A stretch of DNA of 64,000 nt, taken from Filimonas sp. GTDB lineage: Bacteria; Bacteroidota; Bacteroidia; Chitinophagales; Chitinophagaceae. The notes below the pieces were generated by a model, which saw only the letters and a list, made by a program, of their open reading frames with translations, was not told the origin of the DNA and made no database searches. Positions 34,249 to 43,754 of the stretch are shown piece after piece (the first letter of the stretch is position 1; each line of letters starts with the position of its first letter). Made by a program: the position numbers and the translations under genes. The stretch covers positions 310,001 to 374,000 of the forward strand of contig JAFKHH010000013.1 of NCBI GenBank assembly GCA_017306865.1, read 5' to 3'.

Positions 34249-36465
34249 CTATTTAAACTTCTTTTTCAGGCTGTTTAGTTTCTTTTTGAAGTCCGCTAAT
34301 TCAGCCTCCTGTTGTTTGATGAAACCGTTATCCTCCAGCTTGCCTATTACTTTATTCATTTCAGCCTGCGTATCGTAGACCATTTTGCGGAAAGGATTTT
34401 TATAATCCTTCGCGCGTGCTTCATAAATGCCGAGTGTCATCCACTCTTTTGTAGCAATAGCTGCATCCAGCAGTTGCTGTACCGTTTCGCTGTCTATTCT
34501 TCTCAGGTTTATGCCGGCGATCTCTGCCAGAGAGGCAAGCCCATGCTTTTGCTTTTGTGCAGCATATTTTTTTCCGCCCTCTTCATAGTAGGTATGCACG
34601 CCATCCCAGGATTTGATCTTATTCTCTTTTATTCTTGCCTTTAGCAATTGTACATCTTCCTCCGGCATTAACTGCCCGCCTATATTCAGCCATTGATCTC
34701 TCTCTGGTTTCGCTGGCAATGCAGCTTGCAGGGCATCCAGTGTAGTGGTTGCTTTTTCGCCTATGAATTGTAACAGTTGCAATGTGCCATAGTACTGGAC
34801 CAATTCCCTGTAGAGGTGATAGGTACGCAATACTTTGGTTAGGATAACCGGGCGTTTAGAATATTCAAATCCTTCCGCCAGTATTTCCAGTTCATTTACG
34901 ATCTCGTTATGACTTTGCAACAACTCGCGGCCAACGGCTATATGATCCTCTTCCTTCTTTCTGCCGCTTGTTTTATGTTTGGCATGGTATGACTTGCCTG
35001 TAAACAATTCCAGCAGGCGAATGGAAGTAAATATTTCATTGATCGTGTCCGGTGCAAGGTAGTCGTACTCCAGGTGCTGTACCCGCTCCACACGTTTATC
35101 CCTGTCTACATATTTCCATGAGTTGCGCGCCAGTGCGTACATGTTGTACATAAACCAATAGCAAGGCATTACGATCAGCCTGTTGTGCGTTACATCATTA
35201 CTTACCAGCGCAAAAGGGAATGGTATATCCAGCTCTGCCGGATAATCACCTTTGGCAAGAATGGTATAAGATGCAAAACGGGAATTGTGTTTCAGGCTTA
35301 CGCACAGGCCAGGCCAGAAGCCTCGCCCTGCAATGATCTCACCATCCGGGCTGCGGGAGTTATGGTTGGAGCCAATAGTGGCGCCAGCGGCAATATTGCT
35401 TTGTCCCATAATAAGTGCAGCGCACAAAAATGAATTGTTGTGGTGCTGCTCATGCGCAGGGAAGATCAGTGTATTTAAAACCTCGCAGCAGGAGATAGTA
35501 GCGTTGTTGCCAAGGTATGAGTTGATCAGGCGCGCGCCATATTTCAATTGCGAGTGAGATGCCATGATAAAGCGTACAGCTTTCACACCATAGAAAATGC
35601 GGCAGCCGGAACCAATAATACCATTTACTATTTCACAACCTTCACCTATTTGCGTACGGCCTTCCGGTCCGGAATTGATGGTAAGGTTCTTTAGTTTGTT
35701 TGCCCCCTTAATATAAGCGTCTGAGCCTATCCACACATCCTTAATGATGCTGCAATTTTTGATAACCGTTCTATCGCCGATCTTGCCATAGTATCCCCGC
35801 TTCGTATTGAACTTCTGTTCTGTAAATTCCCTGAAGCGTTGTAGCAGGGTATCATCATCCCTGTATTTGCTCCATAAGTACGCATCGCCGGCCTCCATTC
35901 CATTAAATGGTATTACACTGCGTCCGCCATTTTCGTTGCAAATTTCCATCCATATACGCACTGCTTCATCTTCACCCTCCTTTAAAATGCCATTGCCAAA
36001 TTTGGCGTGGTTGGTTGTCGCCAGTTCATTAATGTTGATCAGCATTACCTCGTTGCCGAGTATATAATGGGAGAGATGGTTTACATTATTCACCACCACA
36101 TTGTCGCCAAAGTCGCAACTGATGATAGTAGAGTTGTATAAACCCACCGGAACCTTAAGGTCGCTAAATTCCAGGCAATAAGACTCCAGCTTGCCAATGC
36201 GTACCCAGCCATAGAACTTACAGTTCTTTACCAGTTCTGCATTAAAGGCGTCTGATACCAGTATATTGTTCCAGTCATCGCTCGTATTGCCATTGCGTAC
36301 CAGCACCTCTATTTCGTATGCATTTAAGCGCCTGTATTCAATGCCGCTCTTGTTCTGCATATTACGCAGGTAATATTCATCCTTACCTTTTGGCAAAAAA
36401 ACTGATGGCACAAAATCGTAGCCGATAGAACGCAGACTGCTTCGTTTGATTATGTTTTGAGACAT
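34249..36465 (-). CDS. DUF4954 family protein with left-handed beta-helix
   Basis: 738 aa cytoplasmic protein of the Bacteroidota/Spirochaetes DUF4954 family. The middle (about 220-420) has hexapeptide-type turns (IGDRTVIKNCSIIKDVWIGS, IGEGCEIVNGIIGSGCRIFY) typical of sugar-nucleotide acyl- and nucleotidyl-transferases, and GATIGSNHNSRSPDGEI. The C-terminus is helical and ends in a Lys-rich coiled coil. Next to glmS in the same orientation, so a link to amino-sugar metabolism is possible but unproven. Confidence 0.88.
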   Translation of the reverse strand: MSQNIIKRSSLRSIGYDFVPSVFLPKGKDEYYLRNMQNKSGIEYRRLNAYEIEVLVRNGNTSDDWNNILVSDAFNAELVKNCKFYGWVRIGKLESYCLEFSDLKVPVGLYNSTIISCDFGDNVVVNNVNHLSHYILGNEVMLININELATTNHAKFGNGILKEGEDEAVRIWMEICNENGGRSVIPFNGMEAGDAYLWSKYRDDDTLLQRFREFTEQKFNTKRGYYGKIGDRTVIKNCSIIKDVWIGSDAYIKGANKLKNLTINSGPEGRTQIGEGCEIVNGIIGSGCRIFYGVKAVRFIMASHSQLKYGARLINSYLGNNATISCCEVLNTLIFPAHEQHHNNSFLCAALIMGQSNIAAGATIGSNHNSRSPDGEIIAGRGFWPGLCVSLKHNSRFASYTILAKGDYPAELDIPFPFALVSNDVTHNRLIVMPCYWFMYNMYALARNSWKYVDRDKRVERVQHLEYDYLAPDTINEIFTSIRLLELFTGKSYHAKHKTSGRKKEEDHIAVGRELLQSHNEIVNELEILAEGFEYSKRPVILTKVLRTYHLYRELVQYYGTLQLLQFIGEKATTTLDALQAALPAKPERDQWLNIGGQLMPEEDVQLLKARIKENKIKSWDGVHTYYEEGGKKYAAQKQKHGLASLAEIAGINLRRIDSETVQQLLDAAIATKEWMTLGIYEARAKDYKNPFRKMVYDTQAEMNKVIGKLEDNGFIKQQEAELADFKKKLNSLKKKFK

Positions 36466-36607
36466 GGTTTGATGTACGATGTTAGATGTACGATGTATTC
36501 GTCAATCGTGAACCGATAATCGTGAATACGTTATACAACAGAAAAAGGCTTTGCATGTTTAATAGCCATTCCCGATTCCCGTTTCCCGATTGACGTTTCT
36601 TCACTCA
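36466..36607. repeat. Intergenic repeats (families E and D)
   Basis: GTACGATGTTAGATGTACG at 36475, ATAATCGTGAATACG near 36517, and CATTCCCGATTCCCGTTTCC at 36568. No terminator is evident between the two genes. Confidence 0.5.
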
Positions 36608-38443
36608 CTATTCCACCGTCACACTCTTAGCGAGGTTACGTGGTTTATCTACGTCATAGCCTTTGGCTACGCCTATGTGGTAGGCGAGTAGCTGCATAGG
36701 TATTACGCTCAGCATCGGTGCTATAATTTCGTCTGCCGGAGGTATGATGATCACATCATCTGCCAGCGTAGGTGTAATAGTGTCGCCTTCTGTAATAACA
36801 GCGATCACTTTTCCTTTCCTGGCCTTGATCTCCTGCATGTTGCTCACTACCTTCTCATGAAACGAGTCTTTGGTAGCAACAAATACAACAGGTAAATTTT
36901 CATCAACCAATGCAATAGGGCCGTGTTTCATTTCCGCAGCCGGGTAACCTTCTGCGTGTATATAGGAAATCTCTTTCAGTTTTAATGCGCCTTCCAGTGC
37001 TACAGGGAAGTTGTAGCCTCTGCCGAGGAACAGGCAATCAGTCGCGTCTTTATATTTTTCTGCCAGTGCTTTGATCTGATCATCCAGTTGCAGAATGGTT
37101 GCTACTTTGTCAGGAACGGCTGCAAGGTCCTTGCACAAAGACAGGTATTTATCACGGTCAAGTGTACCCTTCTTATAGCCCAGGTACAATGCTGTCATGA
37201 TCAGTACAGCCAACTGGCCGGTAAATGCTTTTGTACTTGCCACACCAATCTCCGGCCCCGAGTGCGTATATGCACCCGCATGTGAGGTACGAGCAATAGA
37301 CGAGCCTACGGCATTTACAATACCTAGGATAATAGCGCCTTTTTCTTTGGAATTTTCTATTGCTACCAATGTATCAGCCGTCTCGCCACTTTGTGAGATC
37401 GCTATGATCACATCACCTTTGTGAATGATCGGGTTGCGGTACCTGAATTCTGATGCATATTCTACTTCTACCGGTATGCGGCATAGCTCTTCTATAATGT
37501 ATTCTGCCACCAGCCCGGCATGCCAGCTAGTGCCGCAGGCAACGATCATAATGCGGTTGGCATTCATAATCTGCTCAGCATATTTCTCTATGCCAGTCAG
37601 GGTTATACTACCTGTCTCGGCATCCAGTCGTCCGCGCAGGCTATCGTAAATAGTTGTAGGCTGTTCAAATATTTCTTTCAGCATGAAGTGGTCATAGCCG
37701 CCTTTTTCAATAGCTGCCAGTTCCATATCCAGCTTCGTAATAAATGGTGTCTGCTTCTCGTTACCCAGGTTTTTTAATATCAGTTCATCCGGGCGAACGA
37801 TCGCTATTTCATAATCATTTACATACACCACTTCTTTTGTGTACTCAATGATAGGGGAGGCATCCGATGCAAGAAAATGTTCGCCCTTGCCAATGCCAAT
37901 TACAAGCGGGCTACCCTTACGTGCCGCAATGATGGTCTCTGGATCATCTTTATGAATAAGCAGGATACAGTATGCACCTACAATGCGGCGCAATGCTATA
38001 CGTACCGCTTCTTCCAGCGTACCATGATTGTTTTTCTGAATGTCTTCAATGAAGTTTAATAGTACTTCTGTATCCGTATCACTTTTGAACGTATAGCCCT
38101 TTGCCAGTAATTCTTGTTTGATCTGTGCATAGTTTTCAATGATGCCATTGTGGATCATTGCTATGTCGCCACTTTGTGATAAATGCGGATGCGCATTACG
38201 GTCGTTTGGTTCGCCATGCGTGGCCCAGCGTGTATGCCCAATGCCGATGTGGGAGTGAAGGTCTTTACCTACTAATGTCTCTTCCAGTTCTGCAACCTTT
38301 CCTTTCTTTTTGTACACCTGTAGCTGCCCGTTCATAAGTGCTACACCAGAGCTATCGTAGCCCCTGTATTCCAGTCGTTTTAAACCTTTTAATACAATTG
38401 GGTACGCCTCGCGGGGGCCAATGTATCCTACAATTCCGCACAT
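36608..38443 (-). CDS. glmS: Glutamine--fructose-6-phosphate aminotransferase (isomerizing)
   Basis: Makes glucosamine-6-phosphate, the first step to UDP-GlcNAc. The N-terminal class II glutaminase begins MCGIVGYIG (Cys2 is the nucleophile after Met removal) and has RLEYRGYDSSGVA and HTRWATHGEPNDRNAHPH. Two SIS domains bind the sugar phosphate (ACGTSWHAGL, SQSGETADTL, GRGYNFPVALEGALKLKEIS in parts), and the C-terminus is PRNLAKSVTVE. 611 aa is normal. The DUF4954 gene follows. Confidence 0.98.
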   Translation of the reverse strand: MCGIVGYIGPREAYPIVLKGLKRLEYRGYDSSGVALMNGQLQVYKKKGKVAELEETLVGKDLHSHIGIGHTRWATHGEPNDRNAHPHLSQSGDIAMIHNGIIENYAQIKQELLAKGYTFKSDTDTEVLLNFIEDIQKNNHGTLEEAVRIALRRIVGAYCILLIHKDDPETIIAARKGSPLVIGIGKGEHFLASDASPIIEYTKEVVYVNDYEIAIVRPDELILKNLGNEKQTPFITKLDMELAAIEKGGYDHFMLKEIFEQPTTIYDSLRGRLDAETGSITLTGIEKYAEQIMNANRIMIVACGTSWHAGLVAEYIIEELCRIPVEVEYASEFRYRNPIIHKGDVIIAISQSGETADTLVAIENSKEKGAIILGIVNAVGSSIARTSHAGAYTHSGPEIGVASTKAFTGQLAVLIMTALYLGYKKGTLDRDKYLSLCKDLAAVPDKVATILQLDDQIKALAEKYKDATDCLFLGRGYNFPVALEGALKLKEISYIHAEGYPAAEMKHGPIALVDENLPVVFVATKDSFHEKVVSNMQEIKARKGKVIAVITEGDTITPTLADDVIIIPPADEIIAPMLSVIPMQLLAYHIGVAKGYDVDKPRNLAKSVTVE

Positions 38444-38554
38444 AGTTAGTTGTTATAGTTAGATAGTTAGAAAAAAATCGCGTTGCAATATGATGTATTT
38501 TATCGAAAGTTATAAGTGAGATACACCCTAAATTCACATTTGAAAACACATATC

Positions 38555-39160
38555 ATGATGGGAAATTTCAGCTTTGAACAAGACTATGTTTTAGAAGATA
38601 ATGTTGCATTGTTACGTCCGCTTATACATGAAGATATAGAAAATTTAAAATCGTTCGCACGCTGTGAGCCAAGCCTGTGGCGGTTTTCACTCGTTAGCCC
38701 TGCTGGCGAAGAAAATATGAAAGCATATATCGATGCCGCTGTTGAAGCAAGAAAGCAACATAGGGAGTATGCTTTCATTGTCTATGATAAACGTGTGCAG
38801 GAGTATGCAGGTTCTACCCGTTTTTACGATATGCAACTCAGCAATCAGACCTTACAGCTTGGCTATACATGGTATGGCGAACGCTTCCAGCAAACAGGGT
38901 TAAATAAGCATTGCAAATATTTATTATTACAATTTGCGTTTGAACAAATGGGGATGGAAAGAGTTGAATTTCGTGCAGATGCAAACAATGAAAAGAGCAT
39001 TGCTGCTATGAAATCTATCGGGTGTACTGTAGAAGGAATACTCAGAAGCCATATGCCTACACAGACCGGAGGCAGACGCGATTCCATTGTATTGAGCATT
39101 CTTAAATCCGAATGGGCAGCCACTGTAAAGCCTGCATTAGAGAAACGTATAATGCCTTAA
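38555..39160 (+). CDS. GNAT-family N-acetyltransferase (RimJ-like)
   Basis: 201 aa acetyltransferase. Features: LRPLIHEDIENLKSFARCEP, YTWYGERFQQTGLNKHCKYL with the acetyl-CoA-binding loop, FRADANNEKSIAAMKSIGCT, and VEGILRSHM, as in ribosomal-protein or small-molecule acetyltransferases. The ATG used is the first of two adjacent; the frame continues upstream without a good start. Divergent from glmS. Substrate unknown. Confidence 0.88.
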   Translation: MMGNFSFEQDYVLEDNVALLRPLIHEDIENLKSFARCEPSLWRFSLVSPAGEENMKAYIDAAVEARKQHREYAFIVYDKRVQEYAGSTRFYDMQLSNQTLQLGYTWYGERFQQTGLNKHCKYLLLQFAFEQMGMERVEFRADANNEKSIAAMKSIGCTVEGILRSHMPTQTGGRRDSIVLSILKSEWAATVKPALEKRIMP

Positions 39161-39330
39161 TGTGCCGCTTTGAATGCAGTAAAAAGCGGTAATGTGCGTA
39201 ACGGAGTGAATTGTGTTGCGATCAATAAAAATGTGGATAAAAAAGTGAAGTGAACTGAGAAAAAAGTTTGTGAAGCTGAGCCCTGCATGAACAAATTATC
39301 ATCTTATTTTATAGATAATGAAAGAAAGAA

Positions 39331-39368
39331 AAAAGCTTGCAGGTAAAACATCTGCAAGCTTTTTATTA
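39331..39368 (+). terminator. Bidirectional terminator hairpin
   Basis: AAAAGCTTGCAG / CTGCAAGCTTTT with a nine-base loop, T-run to the right and A-run to the left. It lies 171 bases after the GNAT stop; the DNA in between (39161-39330) shows no repeat family and no good ORF. Confidence 0.75.
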
Positions 39369-39371
39369 TCT

Positions 39372-39437
39372 ATTGCCGTTGGCTAAAGCCCGCGGCAATG
39401 AAAGGAGTAATTTTTTAATCAGTTCGCTAAAGCGAAC
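39372..39437. repeat. Pair of REP-like hairpins
   Basis: ATTGCCGTTGGCTAAAGCC with closing CGGCAAT (39372-39399), then GTTCGCTAAAGCGAAC (39422-39437). Each is followed by AATGAAAGG, as in a repeated unit. Confidence 0.65.
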
Positions 39438-39567
39438 AGTAATGAAAGGTGCGATTCTGTGCTAGTGCTTGTCCTAATAGCATTGTTGGGATTCTCTGCG
39501 ATTCCTTTGCGATATTCTTAAAAAATCGCACCCAAACAGCCCCATTCACAACTCACGATTCCCGATT
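39420..39567 (-). repeat. Element M, copy 1
   Basis: On the minus strand it runs family D (AATCGGGAATCGTGAG), a GGTGCGATTTTTTAAGAATA section, CCCAACAATGCTATTAGGAC, AAGCACTAGCACAG, CACCTTTCATTACTG, and GTTCGCTTTAGCGAACTGA. The same succession and length occur at 50581-50728. Confidence 0.75.
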
Positions 39568-39605
39568 TTGCCACAACAGCTCACTCATAACTGACCACTC
39601 ACCAC

Positions 39606-41015
39606 TTACAATATAATCCCCTGCAGGAACATGTACGCCACGCTGAAGTAAATGATCAGGCCTGTTACGTCCACCAGTGTAGCCACAAATGGTGCAGAAG
39701 AAACCGCCGGGTCGGCACCCAGTTTTTTCAAAAGCATTGGTAACATAGAACCTGATAACGTGCCCCACAAGACAACACCTATTAATGAGAAGCCAACCGT
39801 AAAACCAATCAGCAACCAATGTGGGCCATATAAGTCCTGTATCACACCATGGTTCATCAGTAAATGCCAGATACAGATACGCAGGAAACCGATCAGCCCG
39901 AGAATGCCGCCGAGGATCATACCACTGAAGATCTCCCTGCGCATTACACGCCACCAATCCCCAATTCTTATTTCACCCACAGCCATCGCCTGTATAATCA
40001 GCGTAGAAGCCTGTGAGCCACTATTACCACCGCTCGACATGATCAGCGGGACAAAGATGGACAACACAACTGCTTTTTCTATTTCATCAGCAAAATAAGC
40101 CATGGCTGTTGCCGTCAGCATCTCACTCAGGAAGAGTACGATCAGCCAGCCCACACGCTTCTGGATCAGTTTGAAAAAAGGTATTTCCAGGTAAGGCTCG
40201 TCCAGTGCTTCCGTACCACCCATCTTCTGCATGTCTTCACTGAACTCTTCATTCGCCACCCACAACATATCATCGATCGTAACTATACCCAACAGCACAT
40301 TATTATCATCCGTTACAGGAAGCGCCACACGGTTATTCATCTTAAACACCTGGCTCGCATGTTCCTGATCATCTGTTGCGTGCAACGCTATTACACGCCC
40401 GTCTATCAGTTCGTCAATGTTTGTATCAGGCGCAGCTAAGATTACATCGCGTATCCGTATGTCATCTATCAGTTCCCCCTTATCATTGATCACATAGATC
40501 ACATCCACCGTTTCGCTATTCTTGGCAAACTTGCGGATAGTAGAGAAGACTTCCTGCACACTGTTATGCGCATACACATATACATAGTCAGGCGTCATCA
40601 GACGGCCCACACTGTCTTCCGGGTAACCCAGTAGCGAGAGCGTTACTTTCCGCTCATCCGGGTCCAGCAGTTTTATCAGGTCCCTGATCGCCTCTTTGGG
40701 TAATTCTTCCAGGAAGTCCGTACGGTCATCCGCTGGTAACTCGTTCAGCAGTTCTGCCGTTTTAAAAGGAGGGAGTTCTACTACAATACGCTTCTGAGCA
40801 GACAGGTCTATGATCTTAAATACACTCACCGCGCGGTGTATAGCCATATTGGCTATAATCTGCGCTTCAAAGTCAGGGTATTCATTCATGAGGTCAGCCA
40901 CTTCGCTAATGTTCTGATCATTCAGAAAATCGCGTATAGCCAATTTGTCTTCGGTAGCAATAACCCGCTCAAATTGCTCGTACAAAGTGCCTTCGTGTTC
41001 CAGTTCTACGCTCAT
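39606..41015 (-). CDS. mgtE: Magnesium transporter MgtE
   Basis: Mg2+ channel/transporter. N-terminal superhelical domain (about 20-130; RTDFLEELPKEAIRDLIKLL), two CBS domains (about 140-255; GRLMTPDYVYVY, GIVTIDDMLWV), a connecting helix, and five transmembrane helices with the pore signature SSGGNSGSQAST and ADPAVSSAPFVATLVDVTGL. 469 aa is typical. Cytosolic Mg2+ gates the channel in known members. Confidence 0.96.
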   Translation of the reverse strand: MSVELEHEGTLYEQFERVIATEDKLAIRDFLNDQNISEVADLMNEYPDFEAQIIANMAIHRAVSVFKIIDLSAQKRIVVELPPFKTAELLNELPADDRTDFLEELPKEAIRDLIKLLDPDERKVTLSLLGYPEDSVGRLMTPDYVYVYAHNSVQEVFSTIRKFAKNSETVDVIYVINDKGELIDDIRIRDVILAAPDTNIDELIDGRVIALHATDDQEHASQVFKMNNRVALPVTDDNNVLLGIVTIDDMLWVANEEFSEDMQKMGGTEALDEPYLEIPFFKLIQKRVGWLIVLFLSEMLTATAMAYFADEIEKAVVLSIFVPLIMSSGGNSGSQASTLIIQAMAVGEIRIGDWWRVMRREIFSGMILGGILGLIGFLRICIWHLLMNHGVIQDLYGPHWLLIGFTVGFSLIGVVLWGTLSGSMLPMLLKKLGADPAVSSAPFVATLVDVTGLIIYFSVAYMFLQGIIL

Positions 41016-41102
41016 GGGTGCAAATTAATTATTTGATATTGTAGGAAAGACATTTTAATCCAACTTGTTTGCATTAATTTTCCGGTTTCAAGTATTTACT
41101 TT

Positions 41103-41483
41103 ATGATGATGCCGTATTTGACTGTGGCCCCGTCTGAAAAAGGCGGGAGGGGCGTGTTTTCAACTCAGAATATTCCGGCCGGAACGGTTATTGAGATCTC
41201 ACCAGTATTAGTCTTTAATTCCAAAGAACGCAAGGCTATCGAGGATACCAGGTTGTTCAACTATATTTTTGAATGGGGGGCTACCCGCAAAATGGGTGCG
41301 CTGGGTATGGGTTACATCTCCATGTATAACCATGATTACAGTGCCAACTGTAACTATGAGATGGATTATGAGAATGCGTTAATGACCATTACTACCGTAA
41401 AACCGGTGAAGGCGGGTGATGAACTTTGTATTAATTATAATGCCGATCCCGACGATAAGACCCCGGTGTGGTTCCACCATTAG
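41103..41483 (+). CDS. Small SET-domain protein
   Basis: 126 aa made almost only of a SET lysine-methyltransferase fold: EKGGRGVFSTQNIPAGTVIE, GYISMYNHDYSANCNYEM, and VKAGDELCINYN (the ELxxxY motif). Bacterial one-domain SET proteins are common but substrates are unknown. Start at the first of three Met codons; the second or third is equally possible. Confidence 0.85.
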   Translation: MMMPYLTVAPSEKGGRGVFSTQNIPAGTVIEISPVLVFNSKERKAIEDTRLFNYIFEWGATRKMGALGMGYISMYNHDYSANCNYEMDYENALMTITTVKPVKAGDELCINYNADPDDKTPVWFHH

Positions 41484-41600
41484 TTGTGAACCGGCAGACG
41501 TGAATCGTGAATGATGTAGAAGCTGGTTATGTACCCGGCATTGGTAATTCATTTCATCGTTCCTTGCGTCGCACACTTCAGCTACATAATGTTATTCAGC
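41484..41600. repeat. Family D and other repeat words
   Basis: GAACCGGCAGACGTGAATCG (41488), GGTTATGTACCCGGCATTGG (41524; similar to 14722), and CGTTCCTTGCGTCGCACAC (41559; inverse of 25885). Confidence 0.45.
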
Positions 41601-41601
41601 C

Positions 41602-41638
41602 AACCCTGGCTGGTCTTTAAGACCTGCCAGGGTTTTTG
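41602..41638 (+). terminator. Family H hairpin, probable terminator after the SET gene
   Basis: AACCCTGGCTGGTCTT pairs with AAGACCTGCCAGGGTT (one mismatch) and is followed by TTTTT on the plus strand. Confidence 0.6.
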
Positions 41639-41645
41639 TGCTTCT

Positions 41646-42116
41646 TTATATCGTTGTGATTGATGTCTTTTTTAAAGCCTCTGCTATGCCCTGCATGTCT
41701 TCCTCAGTAAAGCCGTCTTGCCTGGCATATACCCATGTTATCTTTTTCTTGCCTTGAGAAAATAGCATGCTTTCTATAACATCCGGGTTATTTCTTTTAG
41801 GTATAAATGTTACCAGGTTTTCTTGGGCAACCAGGCTAAAATCGCTAACGCCATCAATGATGCGGTAAGAATGAAAAAAAATGCGTTGCATTTCGGTATC
41901 AATGATGATTTTAAAAACATGGTCACGGTAAAACCGGTTGAACAGGCCGAGTAATGCAAAAAAGATCAGTATGAAAATGTAGCTTTCCTGTAGTCTTTTG
42001 TAAGGAAAATAATGAACGATTGCCAGTACGAGGGCTGTTATAAGTAGCCATTCAATAAACCATGAAACAAAATTCGTAAGCAGCCATTTTTTTCTGTCAG
42101 AACGGAAAGTGTACAT
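41646..42116 (-). CDS. Two-helix membrane protein of unknown function
   Basis: 156 aa: short N-terminus (MYTFRSDRKKWLL), two hydrophobic helices (WFIEWLLITALVLAIVHYF; SYIFILIFFALLGLFNRFY), then a soluble beta-rich domain of YcxB/bacterial PH-like type (IIIDTEMQRIFFHSYRIIDG, DGFTEEDMQGIAEALKKT). The frame extends upstream to 42383, but that part translates a family H hairpin and a family B repeat, so this ATG is preferred. A hydrophobic stretch right before it (LLCFVLYWLLC) leaves some doubt. Confidence 0.6.
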   Translation of the reverse strand: MYTFRSDRKKWLLTNFVSWFIEWLLITALVLAIVHYFPYKRLQESYIFILIFFALLGLFNRFYRDHVFKIIIDTEMQRIFFHSYRIIDGVSDFSLVAQENLVTFIPKRNNPDVIESMLFSQGKKKITWVYARQDGFTEEDMQGIAEALKKTSITTI

Positions 42117-42209
42117 ATTTAGGATTGATGCGTCAAGATACGCCTTTCTGAAAATATCGCAAAGCAACCAGTAAAGCACGAAGCACAGAAGAAATAAAGA
42201 ATAATGTAA

Positions 42210-42242
42210 AACCCTGACAGGTCTTAAAGACCTGTCAGGGTT
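42210..42242. repeat. Family H perfect hairpin
   Basis: AACCCTGACAGGTCTT and its exact complement around one base. It lies upstream of the membrane-protein start, followed to 42370 by family B words (CTCTCCGCGCCTCTGTGGTG). No long T-run, so more an element than a terminator. Confidence 0.6.
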
Positions 42243-42389
42243 AGCTGATGTATATTCTACAGATAAAGTGAGTGACACAACGAAGATGAGAAAAGAACGA
42301 AAGCCGGTTTCAAAAAAACTTCGCGCAACTCCCCGCTCTCCGCGCCTCTGTGGTGAATCCCAATGCCACGCAGTGTCTGCCATCTAACA

Positions 42390-42419
42390 TAAAAAAGGCC
42401 CTTGCAGAAGCAAAGGCCG
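42390..42419 (-). terminator. Terminator of the drug-efflux operon
   Basis: On the minus strand GGCCTTTGC / GCAAGGGCC (one wobble) with a four-base loop and six T, 28 bases after the TolC-family stop. Confidence 0.8.
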
Positions 42420-42446
42420 GATTTCACCAAAACCAACTGTAGAAGT

Positions 42447-43745
42447 TTACCAATATCTGTAACCCATAATGCGTGCTAAGTCTACTTTAGCCATGCACAG
42501 TTTATAGGTATATTGAAGTTGTGTTAATAAAGCTCTTTGATAGTTACCGCTTGCATTGGTAATGTCCAGGTTAGTACCTGTACCATTCATAAAGCGACTG
42601 GAAGCTATCTGTTGTGCAGTACGCGTCTGCTCAATCTGTGTTACTGTATTCTGAATACTGGTTTCGAATGTTCTAATATCACTCAACGCCTGTGCAATAT
42701 CCTTTTTGTAGTTATTGTTCATCGCATCAATGTGCAGTTCATTCTGGCGAACTGTGCTTTGCGCCAGTAACACCTGTTTCTTTGTTTTGTTACCATTGTA
42801 GATAGGCACCTTCAGACTAATGCCAGCCTGGTAGTTGAAACGCAGTTCGTTTACATTCGGTACATAACCATTCTTGTAACCAGTGCTTGCATTCAGGTTC
42901 ACCTTTGGCTTATCGTCCAGCTTTACTACATCCACATCACGCTGCGATTGTGTTATTTTATCCTTTGCCAATACAAATTCAAGATTATTCGCCTGCGCTT
43001 CTGCCAGTGCGCCATCCACATCCTTTAGCGGAAGCACAAAGTCAAATGAAGTGCCTGTTGCAGTCTGTGAACCTGTAGTATAAGCCAGCAGGTTCAGTTG
43101 TTTTTGCAACTGGTTGTTCAGGTCTATTTTCCTGTTCTGGTCTTCGTCTATAGAAGCCTGTATGTTCAGCAAGTCTATTTTAATCGCATCACCATTTTTC
43201 AGTTTACTTTCAATCACCCTCTTGTTTTCATTCAGGTAAGTCAGTACACTATCTTCAATAGCCAGCGCCTTTTGTATATAGACAATATTGTAATAAATAT
43301 TTGCTACCTGGTAAGCCAACTGATCCTTGTTATAATCTACATTGTCCTTTGCGTATTGCAGATCAGACTTTGCCTTCTCCACATCAGCCTTTATCCGTCC
43401 AAAGTCAAACAGCGTATATTCTGCACTCACATTCGCGTTGCCATTGTGAACCGGCGCAAACTGGAAGTTTTGCAATTCACCATTTGGCCCCATAGGGAAT
43501 GGGATCTCGATCTTTGGTTTTACATATTCGTAAGATGCATTACCGTTTACTTCAGGTAGTTTGATCTGGGCAATATCTATCTTACGTTGCGCTGTCACAA
43601 CATTGTTAGATGCCTCTTTTATCGCCGGGAAATAACCAAACGACTGGTTGATCAGGCCTTTCAATTCACTATTTGCCTGCACCTGCCCAAAAGAAGCATT
43701 TGCAAGTAAAACAGTTGTTGTTATAATAAATATCTTTTTCATCAC
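42447..43745 (-). CDS. TolC-family outer membrane efflux protein
   Basis: 432 aa channel with signal peptide (MKKIFIITTTVLLANASFGQ) and the two-fold repeated helical hairpins of TolC (AYQVANIYYNIVYIQKALAI; FMNGTGTNLDITNASGNYQR). Last gene of the tetR-emrA-emrB-tolC operon, nine bases after emrB, so it gives the outer-membrane exit for that pump. Confidence 0.92.
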   Translation of the reverse strand: MMKKIFIITTTVLLANASFGQVQANSELKGLINQSFGYFPAIKEASNNVVTAQRKIDIAQIKLPEVNGNASYEYVKPKIEIPFPMGPNGELQNFQFAPVHNGNANVSAEYTLFDFGRIKADVEKAKSDLQYAKDNVDYNKDQLAYQVANIYYNIVYIQKALAIEDSVLTYLNENKRVIESKLKNGDAIKIDLLNIQASIDEDQNRKIDLNNQLQKQLNLLAYTTGSQTATGTSFDFVLPLKDVDGALAEAQANNLEFVLAKDKITQSQRDVDVVKLDDKPKVNLNASTGYKNGYVPNVNELRFNYQAGISLKVPIYNGNKTKKQVLLAQSTVRQNELHIDAMNNNYKKDIAQALSDIRTFETSIQNTVTQIEQTRTAQQIASSRFMNGTGTNLDITNASGNYQRALLTQLQYTYKLCMAKVDLARIMGYRYW

Positions 43746-43754
43746 TAGTTTATT

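Noticed and set aside
36608..38554. glmS ribozyme or leader RNA
   Set aside because: The short divergent gap upstream of glmS shows no ribozyme core, and the class is not expected in this phylum.
39288..39344. 18-residue leader-peptide-like frame before the 39331 hairpin
   Set aside because: No gene lies downstream on that strand that could be attenuated.
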